Shown: positions 34,031 through 42,919, counted from the stretch's first letter. The stretch: DNA of 64,000 bases from Bin87 sp965243255 (GCA_965243255.1 CBDEUH010000004.1:1674001-1738000), one strand, 5' to 3'. Translations and numbers: made by a program. The notes: a model not told the origin generated them from the letters alone.

Positions 34031-34996
34031 TTATTCAGACCTCCAGCAGCTTGAAGTATGTCCCGGCGCCACCGTGAACTCGTCCGGGTATTCCCGGCAT
34101 CTCTCCCAAGCGTGGGGGCAGCGCGGCGCGAAGGAGCACCCCTCCGGCAGCGCGTCCAGCGACGGCGGCTGTCCCTCGATGGACGGCAGCGTATCGACGT
34201 CGGTATCCAGGTCGGGCACCGACTGCAGCAGCGCTTCGGTGTAAGGATGAGCCGGATTGTCGAACATGTCCTCCACGTCAGACTGCTCCACGATGCGCCC
34301 CGCGTACATCACCGCCACCCGGTCGCACATTCTGGCCACAATCCCGAAGTCGTGGGTGATGAAGATGATGGCCGCTCCGGTCTCTGCCTGGATGTCCTTC
34401 AGCAGCCTCAGGTACTGCAGCTGGATGGTGGCGTCGAGGGAGGTTGTCGGTTCGTCGGCAATCAGCAGGTTGGGCGCGCGGGCAATAGAAATCGCGCCGA
34501 CCACTCGCTGGCGCATCCCGCCGCTCATCTGGTGGGGGAAGTTGGCCAATCGCTCCTCGGCAGCAGGAATCCGCACGTTGGCCAGCAGCTCCGCCGCCCG
34601 CTGGCGCAGAGAACGCTTTGGCTCGTCGTATTCCAGCCGCAGCGTTTCTACCAGTTGGTCGCCCACGGTGAAAACCGGGTTCAGCGAGGTCAGCGGGTCC
34701 TGCATGACCATGCAGATGCCCGACCCTCGGATTTCCCGCATCTCGCCCCGGCTCTTTTCCAGCAGGTTTTCGCCCAGGTAGCTGATGGAACCGCCCACAA
34801 TGCGACCGGGATGGGGCACCATTCCCAGGATCGACCACGCCGTCATACTCTTTCCAGAGCCGGATTCTCCCACAATGCCCAGCGTTTCGCCCCGCCGGAG
34901 CTCGAAGTTGATCCCGTCCACCGCCTTCACCACGCCGGTACGGGTGAAGAAATGGGTCTGCAAGTCCTGCACCTGCAAGATAACGTCGTTAGTCAT
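34031..34996 (-). CDS. oppD: Peptide ABC transporter ATPase (OppD/DppD-like)
   Basis: A 321-residue ABC ATPase, partner of OppF. It has Walker A GESGSGKS, signature MSGGMRQRVVGAISIA, Walker B LLIADEPTTSLD and the C-terminal CSFAPRCPHAWERC extension. The start is the ATG at 34996 with AGGAG before it; the frame is open to 35077 but the extra codons are not OppD-like. A 126-base gap separates it from oppC. Confidence 0.9.
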   Translation of the reverse strand: MTNDVILQVQDLQTHFFTRTGVVKAVDGINFELRRGETLGIVGESGSGKSMTAWSILGMVPHPGRIVGGSISYLGENLLEKSRGEMREIRGSGICMVMQDPLTSLNPVFTVGDQLVETLRLEYDEPKRSLRQRAAELLANVRIPAAEERLANFPHQMSGGMRQRVVGAISIARAPNLLIADEPTTSLDATIQLQYLRLLKDIQAETGAAIIFITHDFGIVARMCDRVAVMYAGRIVEQSDVEDMFDNPAHPYTEALLQSVPDLDTDVDTLPSIEGQPPSLDALPEGCSFAPRCPHAWERCREYPDEFTVAPGHTSSCWRSE

Positions 34997-35122
34997 TAGG
35001 CTCCTGTTGTTGGCCACACGGCAGCCGCTGCTGCGCCTGCGTAGGGCAGTGTGCTGCTCCGGTTGAGAGGACAGCAAACGGCTACCTCTCCGGAAGCGTC
35101 CGACGCATGGCGTCTGTAGCGA

Positions 35123-36004
35123 CTAACGCGCCCGTCGCAGCTTGGGGTCGAGGTAATCCCGGAGCCAGTCGCCGAAGAAATTGAACGCCAGCACCACGAC
35201 GGTTATCGCGACGCCAGGGAATAGCGACAGCCACCAGACATCGAGGATGACCTCCTGTCCTTCGGCCACCATTATACCCCAAGCCGGCGCACCCGGAGAC
35301 AATCCCAAACCCAGAAAACTCAGCGCCGCTTCCAGCAGGATAATTTGCCCCACCATCAGGCTGGTAACCACCATCAGCGTGTTGGCCACGTTGGGGAAGA
35401 TGTGCCGCCACAGGATTACCGGAGCCTTGACGCCCGTAATCCGCGCCAGCGTAACGAAGTCATACCCCTTGACCGTGAGGACGTCCCCCCGAATCATTCG
35501 GGCGAAACGGGCCCAGACCGTCAACAGCACCGCCAAGATAATAGCCACCGGCCCGGGGTCCATGATTACGACGACCACCAGCGCCAGGAGAATGGTGGGA
35601 AACCCCAGCGCGGCGTCGGTAATCCGCATCAATAGCGCATCGGTCCAGCCGCCCCAATACCCGGACACCAGACCGATCACCGTGCCGATGATGGCCCCCA
35701 GCGCCAACGCGATGACGCTGATTTGCGCCGTGGTCCGCGCCCCATAGATCAGCCGGCTCAGCATATCCCGCCCCAGCACGTCGGTACCCAGCAGGTGCTC
35801 GCTGGATTCAAAGGGCGCCAGCTTGCTGTTGATGACGTTGAGGCTGGTCGGATCGTGGGGAGCCAGCCAGTGCGCGAAGGCGGCGCAGACGAGCATCACC
35901 AGCAGCACCGCTATAGGCAGCCAAGGCAGCCGCTTTTCGGCGATGCGTTGTCGCCAGCTCTGTCGTGGCTGGGCGGGTTCCAGGACCAGGTCGGTGGTTG
36001 CCAT
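35123..36004 (-). CDS. oppC: Peptide ABC transporter permease (OppC/DppC-like), set 1
   Basis: A 293-residue inner-membrane permease. The N-terminus has a single early hydrophobic segment (LPIAVLLVMLVCAAFAHWLA) and then the BPD core with LLGTDVLGRDMLSRLIYGAR and the cytoplasmic-loop motif GVKAPVILWRHIFPN. The C-terminal FNFFGDWLRDYLDPKLRR is typical. It lies 25 bases after oppB, with which it forms the channel. Confidence 0.9.
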   Translation of the reverse strand: MATTDLVLEPAQPRQSWRQRIAEKRLPWLPIAVLLVMLVCAAFAHWLAPHDPTSLNVINSKLAPFESSEHLLGTDVLGRDMLSRLIYGARTTAQISVIALALGAIIGTVIGLVSGYWGGWTDALLMRITDAALGFPTILLALVVVVIMDPGPVAIILAVLLTVWARFARMIRGDVLTVKGYDFVTLARITGVKAPVILWRHIFPNVANTLMVVTSLMVGQIILLEAALSFLGLGLSPGAPAWGIMVAEGQEVILDVWWLSLFPGVAITVVVLAFNFFGDWLRDYLDPKLRRAR

Positions 36005-36029
36005 GCCGTGCGCTCCTGCCTAGTCCCGG

Positions 36030-36947
36030 CTAGTTCCTGATTCTGGGGTCGGCGTACACGTAGAGAATGTCCACGATCAGCGCCGTCAGGATGTAGAAGA
36101 AGGCCGACGCCATCACCGCCGCCTGTACCACCGGGAAGTTCCGCTGCAGCACGCCATCCAGCATCAACCGGCCCAGGCCCGGCCAGGCAAACACCTGCTC
36201 CACCACGATGGCCCCGTTCAGGAGGCCGGCGAGGCTGATGCCGCTGAAGGTCAGAATGGGGATGAGAGCGTTGCGCAACGCATGCTTCCACACGACCATC
36301 CCGTCCTTCAACCCCTTGATGCGGGCGAAACGAACGTAGTCGCTGTCCAACACTTCAAGCATACTGGAGCGGCCCAGCCGCATGATGCCGGCCATGATTG
36401 ACCAGGCCAGCACGAAAGACGGCAGGATAAAGTTCTCGGGACCCTCCCGCCCATAGGTCGGCAGCACCTTGAGGATGGCCCCGAACAGCAGGATGAGCAT
36501 GATGGCCACCCAGAACTGGGGGGCCGCCATGCCCAGCACGGCGAATAGTTTGCCCGCCTTGTCAAACACCGAATCGCGTTTCACCGCCGACAGGATGCCC
36601 AGGGGAACGCCGATTACAATGGCCAGCGCCATTCCGGCCAGGGCCAGTTGCAAGGTCGCCGGCAACCGTTCCAGCAGCAGGTCGCGGGTTGGCCGGCGGT
36701 CCCGAATGGAAAGGCCGAAGTCTCCCTGCACCGCGCCGCGCAGGAAGATGAAGTATTGCTCCGACAGGGACTTGTCCAGCCCGAGTTGCTTGCGCACCCG
36801 CTCATAATCGGTCTTGCTGGACGCTTCCGGCGGCAGCAGCACCAACGCCGGGTCTCCAGTCAACCGAGTCGCCAGGAACACCAGCAGACTGATGACCAAC
36901 AGGGTGAAGATGCCCTGGATGACTCGTATCGCAATGAACTGCCACAT
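36030..36947 (-). CDS. oppB: Peptide ABC transporter permease (OppB/DppB-like), set 1
   Basis: A 305-residue membrane permease. The N-terminal transmembrane segment FTLLVISLLVFLATRLTGDP, the GVPLGILSAVKRDS segment and the loop IKGLKDGMVVWKHALRN are standard for OppB/DppB. It follows the receptor gene after an 82-base gap containing a strong hairpin. It pairs with the OppC encoded next. Confidence 0.9.
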   Translation of the reverse strand: MWQFIAIRVIQGIFTLLVISLLVFLATRLTGDPALVLLPPEASSKTDYERVRKQLGLDKSLSEQYFIFLRGAVQGDFGLSIRDRRPTRDLLLERLPATLQLALAGMALAIVIGVPLGILSAVKRDSVFDKAGKLFAVLGMAAPQFWVAIMLILLFGAILKVLPTYGREGPENFILPSFVLAWSIMAGIMRLGRSSMLEVLDSDYVRFARIKGLKDGMVVWKHALRNALIPILTFSGISLAGLLNGAIVVEQVFAWPGLGRLMLDGVLQRNFPVVQAAVMASAFFYILTALIVDILYVYADPRIRN

Positions 36948-36996
36948 TGTGCTTGATCAGCATTCCGCCGGTTGTTCGTCATTCCCAACGGTTTTT

Positions 36997-37022
36997 GGGA
37001 TTCCCGCCTAAGCGGGAATCCC
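36997..37022. repeat. Hairpin between receptor gene and oppB, set 1
   Basis: GGGATTCCCGC (36997-37007), loop of 4, GCGGGAATCCC (37012-37022): 11-bp perfect stem. It is preceded by the sequence GTCATTCCC, as in the 10617 palindrome. It lies just downstream of the receptor stop codon on the minus strand. Confidence 0.75.
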
Positions 37023-37029
37023 AGGCCGG

Positions 37030-38751
37030 CTAGTTCAGCTTCATCGTCCAAATGGCGGTCTGGTAAGCCACCACGGGCCAGGGTTCCCACTCAGCGATGC
37101 GGGGGCCGACGCCCCAGGGCAGGTTCACGTAGCCGGTGCCGAACTCGTAGTGTTCTTCCCGGAGAATCTTGTAGGCTTCGTTGAAGGCTTCCTGGCGGAG
37201 GGCAGGGTCAACCACCGACAAGACATCCTTGGCAATGGTGATCAGATCGTCGCGTCGGCCGCCCAAGTGGGCGCCGCCATCGGGATTGCCGTAGATTGCG
37301 TTGGTGATGCTGCCGCCGTCCCACCGGGTTTCGTTGGCCCGGACGATCACCTTGCCGTCCAACTGCCGGTCGAACCAACGCTCACGGACCGTGGCCGCCT
37401 CGCCGACTATCACGTCAACGTCAATGCCCAGGTTCTTCTCCCACATATCGGCGATCAGCTGGGCCTGCTCAGGAAGGAACGGCACGTCGCCAGCCTTCCA
37501 GGTGTGAATTTCCAGCGTGCCAAAGCCGTCTCCGTCCGGGTAACCGGCATCGACCATCAGCTGTTGCGCCAATTCGGGGTCGTACGGGAAGGGATCAAGC
37601 TCCTCGCTGTAGCCCAGGGCGTTGGGCGTTACCCAGTTCCAGCCCTTGGAGACCGCCGCCTGGGGGCCGTAGAGCTGGTTGATGATGAGGTCCTTGTCGA
37701 TGGCGTAGTCCAGGGCCTGCCGAACTTCCTTCTTGTGGCAGGGGAATTGCTCTTCCCAGCAGCCGGGCAGCAGGATCCAGATGTAGGAAGATTCCTGCGA
37801 CCAAATCATGCGGCCGCCGCCATCTTCGACCTGGTCCTTGACGGCCAGGTTGGCTTCCACCACGTCGGCGTCCCCGGCGCGGAGAGCGGCGACGCGGGTG
37901 GAGACTTCAGGCACCAGGCGCATGTCCAGGGTTTGGAAGGACGGGCCGCGCTCCGGCAGGAAGTAATCTTCGAAGCGTTCCAGCAGAATCTGCTCGCTGA
38001 TGACGTGCTTTTCCAGCCGGAAGGGGCCGGCGCCGACGGGGTCATCGTTGTAACCATCCTGTCCCTGGCTCTCAAAGTGGTTCTTGGGGAGGAGCACACC
38101 GGCGATCCCGAAGCTGAGGTCGGAGATGAAGAAGGGGAAGAACGCCTTGGGGGAGACGTGAGTCACCCGCAGCGTGTTGGGTCCCGTAGCCTCGATGCTA
38201 GCGGTATCGGCCGCCTCGGCCTGGACACTGGGGCTGATGGATTCGGTGACGGCTTCGGGGCCGAAGGTGAAATCCATGGTGAACATGGCGTCGTCGATGG
38301 TCAACGGATCGCCATTGTGGAAAACAATGCCATCCCGCAACGTCAGATCCCAGGAGTGGCCGTCCTCGGACACGGCCCAGTCGGTGAGCACGCCGGGGAC
38401 CATTTCCAAGTTTTCATTGCCGTTAATCCAGAAGGCGTGCATCTGGCGGCCATAGGTGGCGGTTTCGCCCACGCCGTCGCGGGGTGTGAACAGCTCGGTG
38501 GCCCACACCGCGTTCATCAACGTAACCTTGCCGCCGGTTTCTTCCGTCATGGCGGCGGCCGGAGCTTCGGTGGCTTGCGCCGCAGCGGCCGGCACGGCAG
38601 TGGCCTCAGGGGCAGCCGGCGCCGACGTATCAGCCGCAGGAGCCGCGGTATCTGCCTCTTCTCCAGGGCTGCCACAAGCCCCAGCAACAAACAGCAGCAG
38701 AATGACCGTCACAATCAGCAGTGTTTTGGCGCTGAACTTCCAATGCAACAT
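37030..38751 (-). CDS. Peptide ABC receptor lipoprotein (SBP family 5), set 1
   Basis: A 573-residue extracytoplasmic solute receptor. Residues 1-26 are a lipoprotein signal ending in AGAC (Cys26), followed by a ~55-residue Ala/Pro/Thr-rich linker. The binding domain has VSEDGHSWDLTLRDGIVFHN, then DDPVGAGPFRLEKH and KEVRQALDYAIDKDLI, all typical of family 5. The start ATG at 38751 follows GGAGGA; an ATG at 38796 would displace the signal peptide. The ligand may be peptides, opines, sugars or nickel complexes; the family does not fix it. Confidence 0.88.
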   Translation of the reverse strand: MLHWKFSAKTLLIVTVILLLFVAGACGSPGEEADTAAPAADTSAPAAPEATAVPAAAAQATEAPAAAMTEETGGKVTLMNAVWATELFTPRDGVGETATYGRQMHAFWINGNENLEMVPGVLTDWAVSEDGHSWDLTLRDGIVFHNGDPLTIDDAMFTMDFTFGPEAVTESISPSVQAEAADTASIEATGPNTLRVTHVSPKAFFPFFISDLSFGIAGVLLPKNHFESQGQDGYNDDPVGAGPFRLEKHVISEQILLERFEDYFLPERGPSFQTLDMRLVPEVSTRVAALRAGDADVVEANLAVKDQVEDGGGRMIWSQESSYIWILLPGCWEEQFPCHKKEVRQALDYAIDKDLIINQLYGPQAAVSKGWNWVTPNALGYSEELDPFPYDPELAQQLMVDAGYPDGDGFGTLEIHTWKAGDVPFLPEQAQLIADMWEKNLGIDVDVIVGEAATVRERWFDRQLDGKVIVRANETRWDGGSITNAIYGNPDGGAHLGGRRDDLITIAKDVLSVVDPALRQEAFNEAYKILREEHYEFGTGYVNLPWGVGPRIAEWEPWPVVAYQTAIWTMKLN

Positions 38752-38820
38752 AGTGGATTCCTCCAAACTAGCGGCGTGTGAAGGCGTATTCATCAACCGA
38801 ACTGCGGCTGCATGGGCGGG

Positions 38821-38849
38821 ACATTAGCATAACGCTAATACGGCGTCAA
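38821..38849 (-). promoter_or_regulatory. Promoter and operator-like palindrome before the set 1 peptide operon
   Basis: On the minus strand TTGACG (38849-38844) and TAATGT (38826-38821) are 17 bases apart. Within the spacer and -10 lies the palindrome ATTAGC-ATAAC-GCTAAT (38823-38839), a perfect 6-base inverted repeat that could be a repressor site. Confidence 0.5.
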
Positions 38850-38899
38850 CATTCGTCATAGTATGCGAAAAGGCGCAAGGCGCCCGTCAATGAATAAGC

Positions 38900-38928
38900 G
38901 TAGAGGCGACGTGATGCGTCGCCTCTAC
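38900..38928. repeat. GTAGGGGCG palindrome, variant copy 4
   Basis: GTAGAGGCGACG, loop TGATG, CGTCGCCTCTAC: 12-bp stem. Both arms carry the compensating change GAGG/CCTC in place of GGGG/CCCC. It lies 25 bases downstream of the set 2 oppC stop and may end that operon. Confidence 0.8.
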
Positions 38929-38953
38929 AAGTGCTATTGATGCCATCCGGCAG

Positions 38954-39838
38954 CTAACCGGCGCGGCGCAGGCGTGGGTCCAGGTAGTCGCGCAGCCAGT
39001 CGCCGAAGAAGTTGAACGCCATCACGACAACGGTAATCAGGATGCCGGGGAAGAGGGCAATCCACCAGGCCTGGGTGAGGAACTCCCGTCCCTCGGCCAC
39101 CAGGATGCCCCAGGCCGGGTCTCCCGGCCGCAGGCCCAGGCCGAGGAAGCTCAGGGACGCCTCCAGCAGAATCACCTGGCCAACGCTGACGCTGGTAAGC
39201 ACCATCAGGGTATTGATGACATTGGGGAACAGGTGCCGCCAGACAATCATTCCGGACGATACGCCGTAGATTTGGGCCAGCACTACGAAATCCCGGTCGC
39301 GAATGGCCAACACCTCGCCGCGAATCATGCGGGCGAACCGGGCCCATTGCGTGGCGGCAATGGCAATCATCACGTTCCAGACGCCGGTGCCCAAGTAGGT
39401 GACGATCAGCAGGGCCACCAGGATGGACGGGAAGCCCAGCACGGCATCAGTGATGCGCATTAGCACCGAATCGACCCACCGTCCCGAATAGCCGGACACA
39501 AGACCCACCACGGTTCCGGCCAGGATGGCCACCACCATTGAAGGCGCGGTTACCTGGAGCATGGTGCGCGCGCCATAGATGAGGCGGCTCAGCATATCCT
39601 TGCCCAACCGGTCGGTGCCGAGAACGTGGTCGGCGCTCTGGAAGGGCGGCTGCAGCTTGTTGATTACGTCGTTCTCACGCGGGTCGTGGGGCGCAACCAG
39701 GTTGGCAAAGACGGCGCAGAAGAGAATGACGCCCAGGATTGCAATAGGAATCCACGGCAAGCGGGCTTCCTGGATGCGCCGGCGCAAACTGGCCGGCGTT
39801 CGGTCGTCAGCAACCAGAATGGCGTTATCTGATGCCAT
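38954..39838 (-). CDS. Peptide ABC transporter permease (OppC/DppC-like), set 2
   Basis: A 294-residue permease, clearly paralogous to the set 1 OppC: RLIYGARTMLQVTAPSM, YGVSSGMIVWRHLFPN and FNFFGDWLRDYLDPRLRR correspond position by position. It is the last gene of set 2; no ATPase gene follows. It starts 11 bases after the set 2 oppB stop. Confidence 0.9.
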   Translation of the reverse strand: MASDNAILVADDRTPASLRRRIQEARLPWIPIAILGVILFCAVFANLVAPHDPRENDVINKLQPPFQSADHVLGTDRLGKDMLSRLIYGARTMLQVTAPSMVVAILAGTVVGLVSGYSGRWVDSVLMRITDAVLGFPSILVALLIVTYLGTGVWNVMIAIAATQWARFARMIRGEVLAIRDRDFVVLAQIYGVSSGMIVWRHLFPNVINTLMVLTSVSVGQVILLEASLSFLGLGLRPGDPAWGILVAEGREFLTQAWWIALFPGILITVVVMAFNFFGDWLRDYLDPRLRRAG

Positions 39839-39849
39839 TCCGCCCCCCT

Positions 39850-40815
39850 TTAGTCGGGCCTAACGCGGGGGTCCGCGTAGCCGTACAGGATGTCAACGAT
39901 GAGAGCAGTGAGGATGTAGGCGGCGCCGGATACCATGATCGCTCCTTCCACCTGCGGGAAATTATTGGAGAGCACACCCTCCAGGAGCATCAAGCCGACG
40001 CCCGGCCAGGCGAACACCACTTCGACCACCACCGAGCCGTTGAGCAGGCCGGCCAAGCTGATGCCGCCGAAGGTGATGACTGGGATGAGAGCATTGCGGG
40101 CGGCGTGCTTCCAGATGACCACCCGGTCGCTCATACCCTTAACCTGGGCGAACTTCACGTAGTCGCTGTCCAGGACTTCCAGCATGGCGGAGCGGGCCAG
40201 GCGCATTATGGCGGCGATGATCGCCAGGGCCAGGACGAAAGCCGGCAGGATGAGGTGGTGAATCATATTGGGTATCTGCGACCAGGAGGGGAACCATCCG
40301 GTCGTATCGCCGCGGCCATAGGCCGGTAACCAGCCCCAATAGCCGGCGAATAGGATGATGAGCATGATGGCGACCCAGAACTGCGGGGCGGCCATCCCGA
40401 AGATGGCGAAGGTCTTGCAGACTTTGTCCAGAATGGTGTCGCGCTTGACTGCCGATAAGATGCCTAAGGGGACGCCGATGACAATGGCAAGCACCATGCC
40501 GGCCAGGGCCAGATGAACGGTCGCCGGGATGCGTTCCAGGAGAATGTCACGCACCGGGCGGCGCGCGGTGAAGGAGTTGCCAAAATCGAGCTGCACAGCC
40601 TTGTAGAGAAAGTTGGCATACTGGACGATAAAGGGTTTGTCCAGGCCGTATGCCTTCTTCTGGGCTTCGTACACCGCCTCGTCGTGGTCGTTGGAGATGG
40701 GGAGCAGGAAGCGGGCGGGGTCGCCGGTCAGGTGGACGCTGCCGAAAACGACGAAGCTCAGCGCCACCAGGGTGACGAAGCCTTCCATCAAGCGACGGGC
40801 GATATAAACGGTCAT
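39850..40815 (-). CDS. Peptide ABC transporter permease (OppB/DppB-like), set 2
   Basis: A 321-residue permease, paralogue of set 1 OppB: GVPLGILSAVKRDTILDKV, FGMAAPQFWVAIMLIILFA and VKGMSDRVVIWKHAARNALI all match. A short extra segment after the fourth hydrophobic helix (YGRGDTTGWFPSWSQIPN) is absent in set 1. It follows the set 2 receptor after a 130-base gap with a hairpin. Confidence 0.9.
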   Translation of the reverse strand: MTVYIARRLMEGFVTLVALSFVVFGSVHLTGDPARFLLPISNDHDEAVYEAQKKAYGLDKPFIVQYANFLYKAVQLDFGNSFTARRPVRDILLERIPATVHLALAGMVLAIVIGVPLGILSAVKRDTILDKVCKTFAIFGMAAPQFWVAIMLIILFAGYWGWLPAYGRGDTTGWFPSWSQIPNMIHHLILPAFVLALAIIAAIMRLARSAMLEVLDSDYVKFAQVKGMSDRVVIWKHAARNALIPVITFGGISLAGLLNGSVVVEVVFAWPGVGLMLLEGVLSNNFPQVEGAIMVSGAAYILTALIVDILYGYADPRVRPD

Positions 40816-40886
40816 CTGAGCAAACCCGGTAGAGGGTGATTATCTAACAGAGAGTATAGCGTTAAACAACGGCTAGCGGAGTAACG

Positions 40887-40915
40887 GTAGGGGCGGGTTT
40901 ATCACCCGCCCCTGG
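40887..40915. repeat. GTAGGGGCG palindrome, variant copy 5
   Basis: GTAGGGGCGGGT, then ACCCGCCCCTGG: the paired core is AGGGGCGGGT (40889-40898) with ACCCGCCCCT (40904-40913), loop TTATC. It lies between the set 2 receptor and permease genes. Confidence 0.75.
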
Positions 40916-40945
40916 AATTGCGGTCGTTACCTGGAGGAAGCCGGG

Positions 40946-42745
40946 CTACTTGAGCTTCAGCGTCCAGATGGCGGTAACGTAGGGCACCAGGCTCCAAGGC
41001 TCGTAGGAGGCCACGTCGGAGCCAAGACCCCAGGGGACATTGGTGTTGAAGCCGTCGCCCCAGTAGGCTTGGTCCTGCAAGTAATCGTACATTTCGTTGT
41101 ACGATGCGGCCCGGGTGGCGGAGTTGAGGTCGGAGAGACCCTTCTCCACAACGGGGGTCGTGGTGCTGGCCCAGGGCTCGTTCTCGTAGTTGTCCACGGC
41201 ACGCCAGGCGATGGCCGGGTTCAGGAAACCGCCCTGGGTGATGGAGGTGCCGTCGTAGCGGCCCTCGTTGGTGCGAACCAGGACGTCGCCGGGGAACTCC
41301 CGGTTGTTCCACTGCTGGCGGGTCGCGGCGGCGTCGCCGACCACTACTTCAACCTCCCAGCCGAGTTCATCCCAGAAGTCCTTGTAGAGCTGGGCCAGGT
41401 CGGGCAGCAGGGGCAGGTCGCCGGCTTCCCAGGTGTACACCTTGAAGGAAATCTGCTCGCCGTTGGCGTCGGTGCCGTCGCTGCCGTCGGCGCCGCCGTA
41501 GCCGATGGACATGAGCAACTCTTTGGCCTTGGCAACGTCGTAAGGACGGGGGCGCAGGTTCTCGCCCCAGCCCAGGGAGTTGGGCGTGACGTGGGACCAG
41601 CTGTCCATGTTCACCGATTCCGGACTGTAGAGACCGGTGGCGATCTCATCCTTGTTGATGGCGTGCTCGGCGGCCTGGCGGGCTTCAACCGGGAAGCACC
41701 AGAGGGACTCGTCCCAGCAGTCCACATACACCACCCAGTTGTAGGAGGATTCCTTCTGCCAGGCGATGCTGGCGCCGTCGATACCCTCGATGTCGCCAAT
41801 CATGTTGATGTTGGCTTCAATCAGCTGGGCGTCGCCGCTGCGCAGGGCAGCCAGGCGGGCGGCCGGCTCGGGGACCAGTTCCATAGTCAGGGTGTCGAAG
41901 GTTACGCTGCGGTCTTCGGAGTAACCGTTGGCAGTAGTCCAGAAGAAGTCGTCGAACTTCTCGAAGGAATAGCGCTGCTCGTGGATGGTTTCGTCCATAT
42001 TGACCATCATGGAGCCGATGCCGATGGGGTCGTCCTCATAGCCCTCGAAGCCGGTGGCGCCGGCGCGGGACCGCATCGCCGCTTCGGGAACGATCATGGC
42101 ACTGGCGCCCTGGGCGTTCTCGGACCAGTTGAAGGCAAAGTCCAGGCGGACGGTGTTGAAAACGACCTGAACCTGGTCGTCGCCAGGCCCCTTGAGGACC
42201 TGGTCAACGCGCTCGGCGAAGGCTACGTCACGCGGCTCGTAGTAGGCGGCGGCCAGGAGACTGGCGGCCTCTTCACCCATCCGACTGTCCAGATTGAAGA
42301 AGACATCATCACGGGTGATGACGCTGCCGTCGTGGGCCATGATGTTGCCGTCGTTGATGGTAAAGGTCCAGGTGAGGCCGTCTTCGCTGACGGACCATTC
42401 CTTGGCAACGGCCGGGGTCAGCACACTGCCGCCGCCGCCGCCAACCATGGCCACCTGGAAAATGCGCTGGAATTTGAGGTCTTCGCCTTCGGTGAGCAAG
42501 GGGTCGAACTTGCCGTTGCCGATGTTGGTAACCAGCAGGTTCACGTGGCCGCCGCTGGATTCGGCCATCATGGCCTCACCAGCGGCCTCGGGCATTGCGG
42601 TAGGAGCCGTCGAGGCGGCGCCACTGTCGCCGGAACTCGGGGCTGGTTCGTCGGACGCGCCGCCACAGGCTACCGCGCCGATCAGCCCCGCGGCCAGGGC
42701 CAAAGCCAGCAGGAGCCGGACGCTAACAAAACGTTTCAATCCCAT
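40946..42745 (-). CDS. Peptide ABC receptor lipoprotein (SBP family 5), set 2
   Basis: A 599-residue receptor. The signal peptide ends in GAVAC (Cys27), followed by a Ser/Ala/Pro-rich linker. The family 5 features are KEWSVSEDGLTWTFTINDGN, VEARQAAEHAINKDEIATGL and a C-terminal WTLKLK that also ends the set 1 receptor (WTMKLN). GGAGGAGAG precedes the ATG at 42745. It is the first gene of set 2 and has its own promoter. Confidence 0.88.
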   Translation of the reverse strand: MGLKRFVSVRLLLALALAAGLIGAVACGGASDEPAPSSGDSGAASTAPTAMPEAAGEAMMAESSGGHVNLLVTNIGNGKFDPLLTEGEDLKFQRIFQVAMVGGGGGSVLTPAVAKEWSVSEDGLTWTFTINDGNIMAHDGSVITRDDVFFNLDSRMGEEAASLLAAAYYEPRDVAFAERVDQVLKGPGDDQVQVVFNTVRLDFAFNWSENAQGASAMIVPEAAMRSRAGATGFEGYEDDPIGIGSMMVNMDETIHEQRYSFEKFDDFFWTTANGYSEDRSVTFDTLTMELVPEPAARLAALRSGDAQLIEANINMIGDIEGIDGASIAWQKESSYNWVVYVDCWDESLWCFPVEARQAAEHAINKDEIATGLYSPESVNMDSWSHVTPNSLGWGENLRPRPYDVAKAKELLMSIGYGGADGSDGTDANGEQISFKVYTWEAGDLPLLPDLAQLYKDFWDELGWEVEVVVGDAAATRQQWNNREFPGDVLVRTNEGRYDGTSITQGGFLNPAIAWRAVDNYENEPWASTTTPVVEKGLSDLNSATRAASYNEMYDYLQDQAYWGDGFNTNVPWGLGSDVASYEPWSLVPYVTAIWTLKLK

Positions 42746-42828
42746 TATCTGGACTCTCCTCCATCGAGTGATTCACGTTGGCCCATGCCGGCACTCACGG
42801 CAGGTCAACTTGTTACGGATAGCGCAAG

Positions 42829-42858
42829 ATTAAACATGGGGTATCGCCATTTTGTCAA
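42829..42858 (-). promoter_or_regulatory. Promoter of the set 2 peptide operon
   Basis: On the minus strand TTGACA (42858-42853) and TTTAAT (42834-42829) lie 18 bases apart, giving a leader of about 77 bases before the ATG at 42745. Confidence 0.6.
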
Positions 42859-42913
42859 GGGCGACTTACGAAAGAGTGCCACAAGAACAGCGAATTACGG
42901 CCACAGATTGCGA

Positions 42914-42919
42914 TATAAT
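42914..42919 (+). promoter_or_regulatory. -10 box eight bases before a start codon (leaderless promoter)
   Basis: Consensus TATAAT; the predicted transcription start coincides with the ATG region at 42928, and no ribosome-binding site is present. No good -35 is visible. Confidence 0.5.

Noticed and set aside
19074..40915. Palindromic repeats as a CRISPR array
   Set aside because: Copies are kilobases apart, not regularly spaced, and no cas gene is present.
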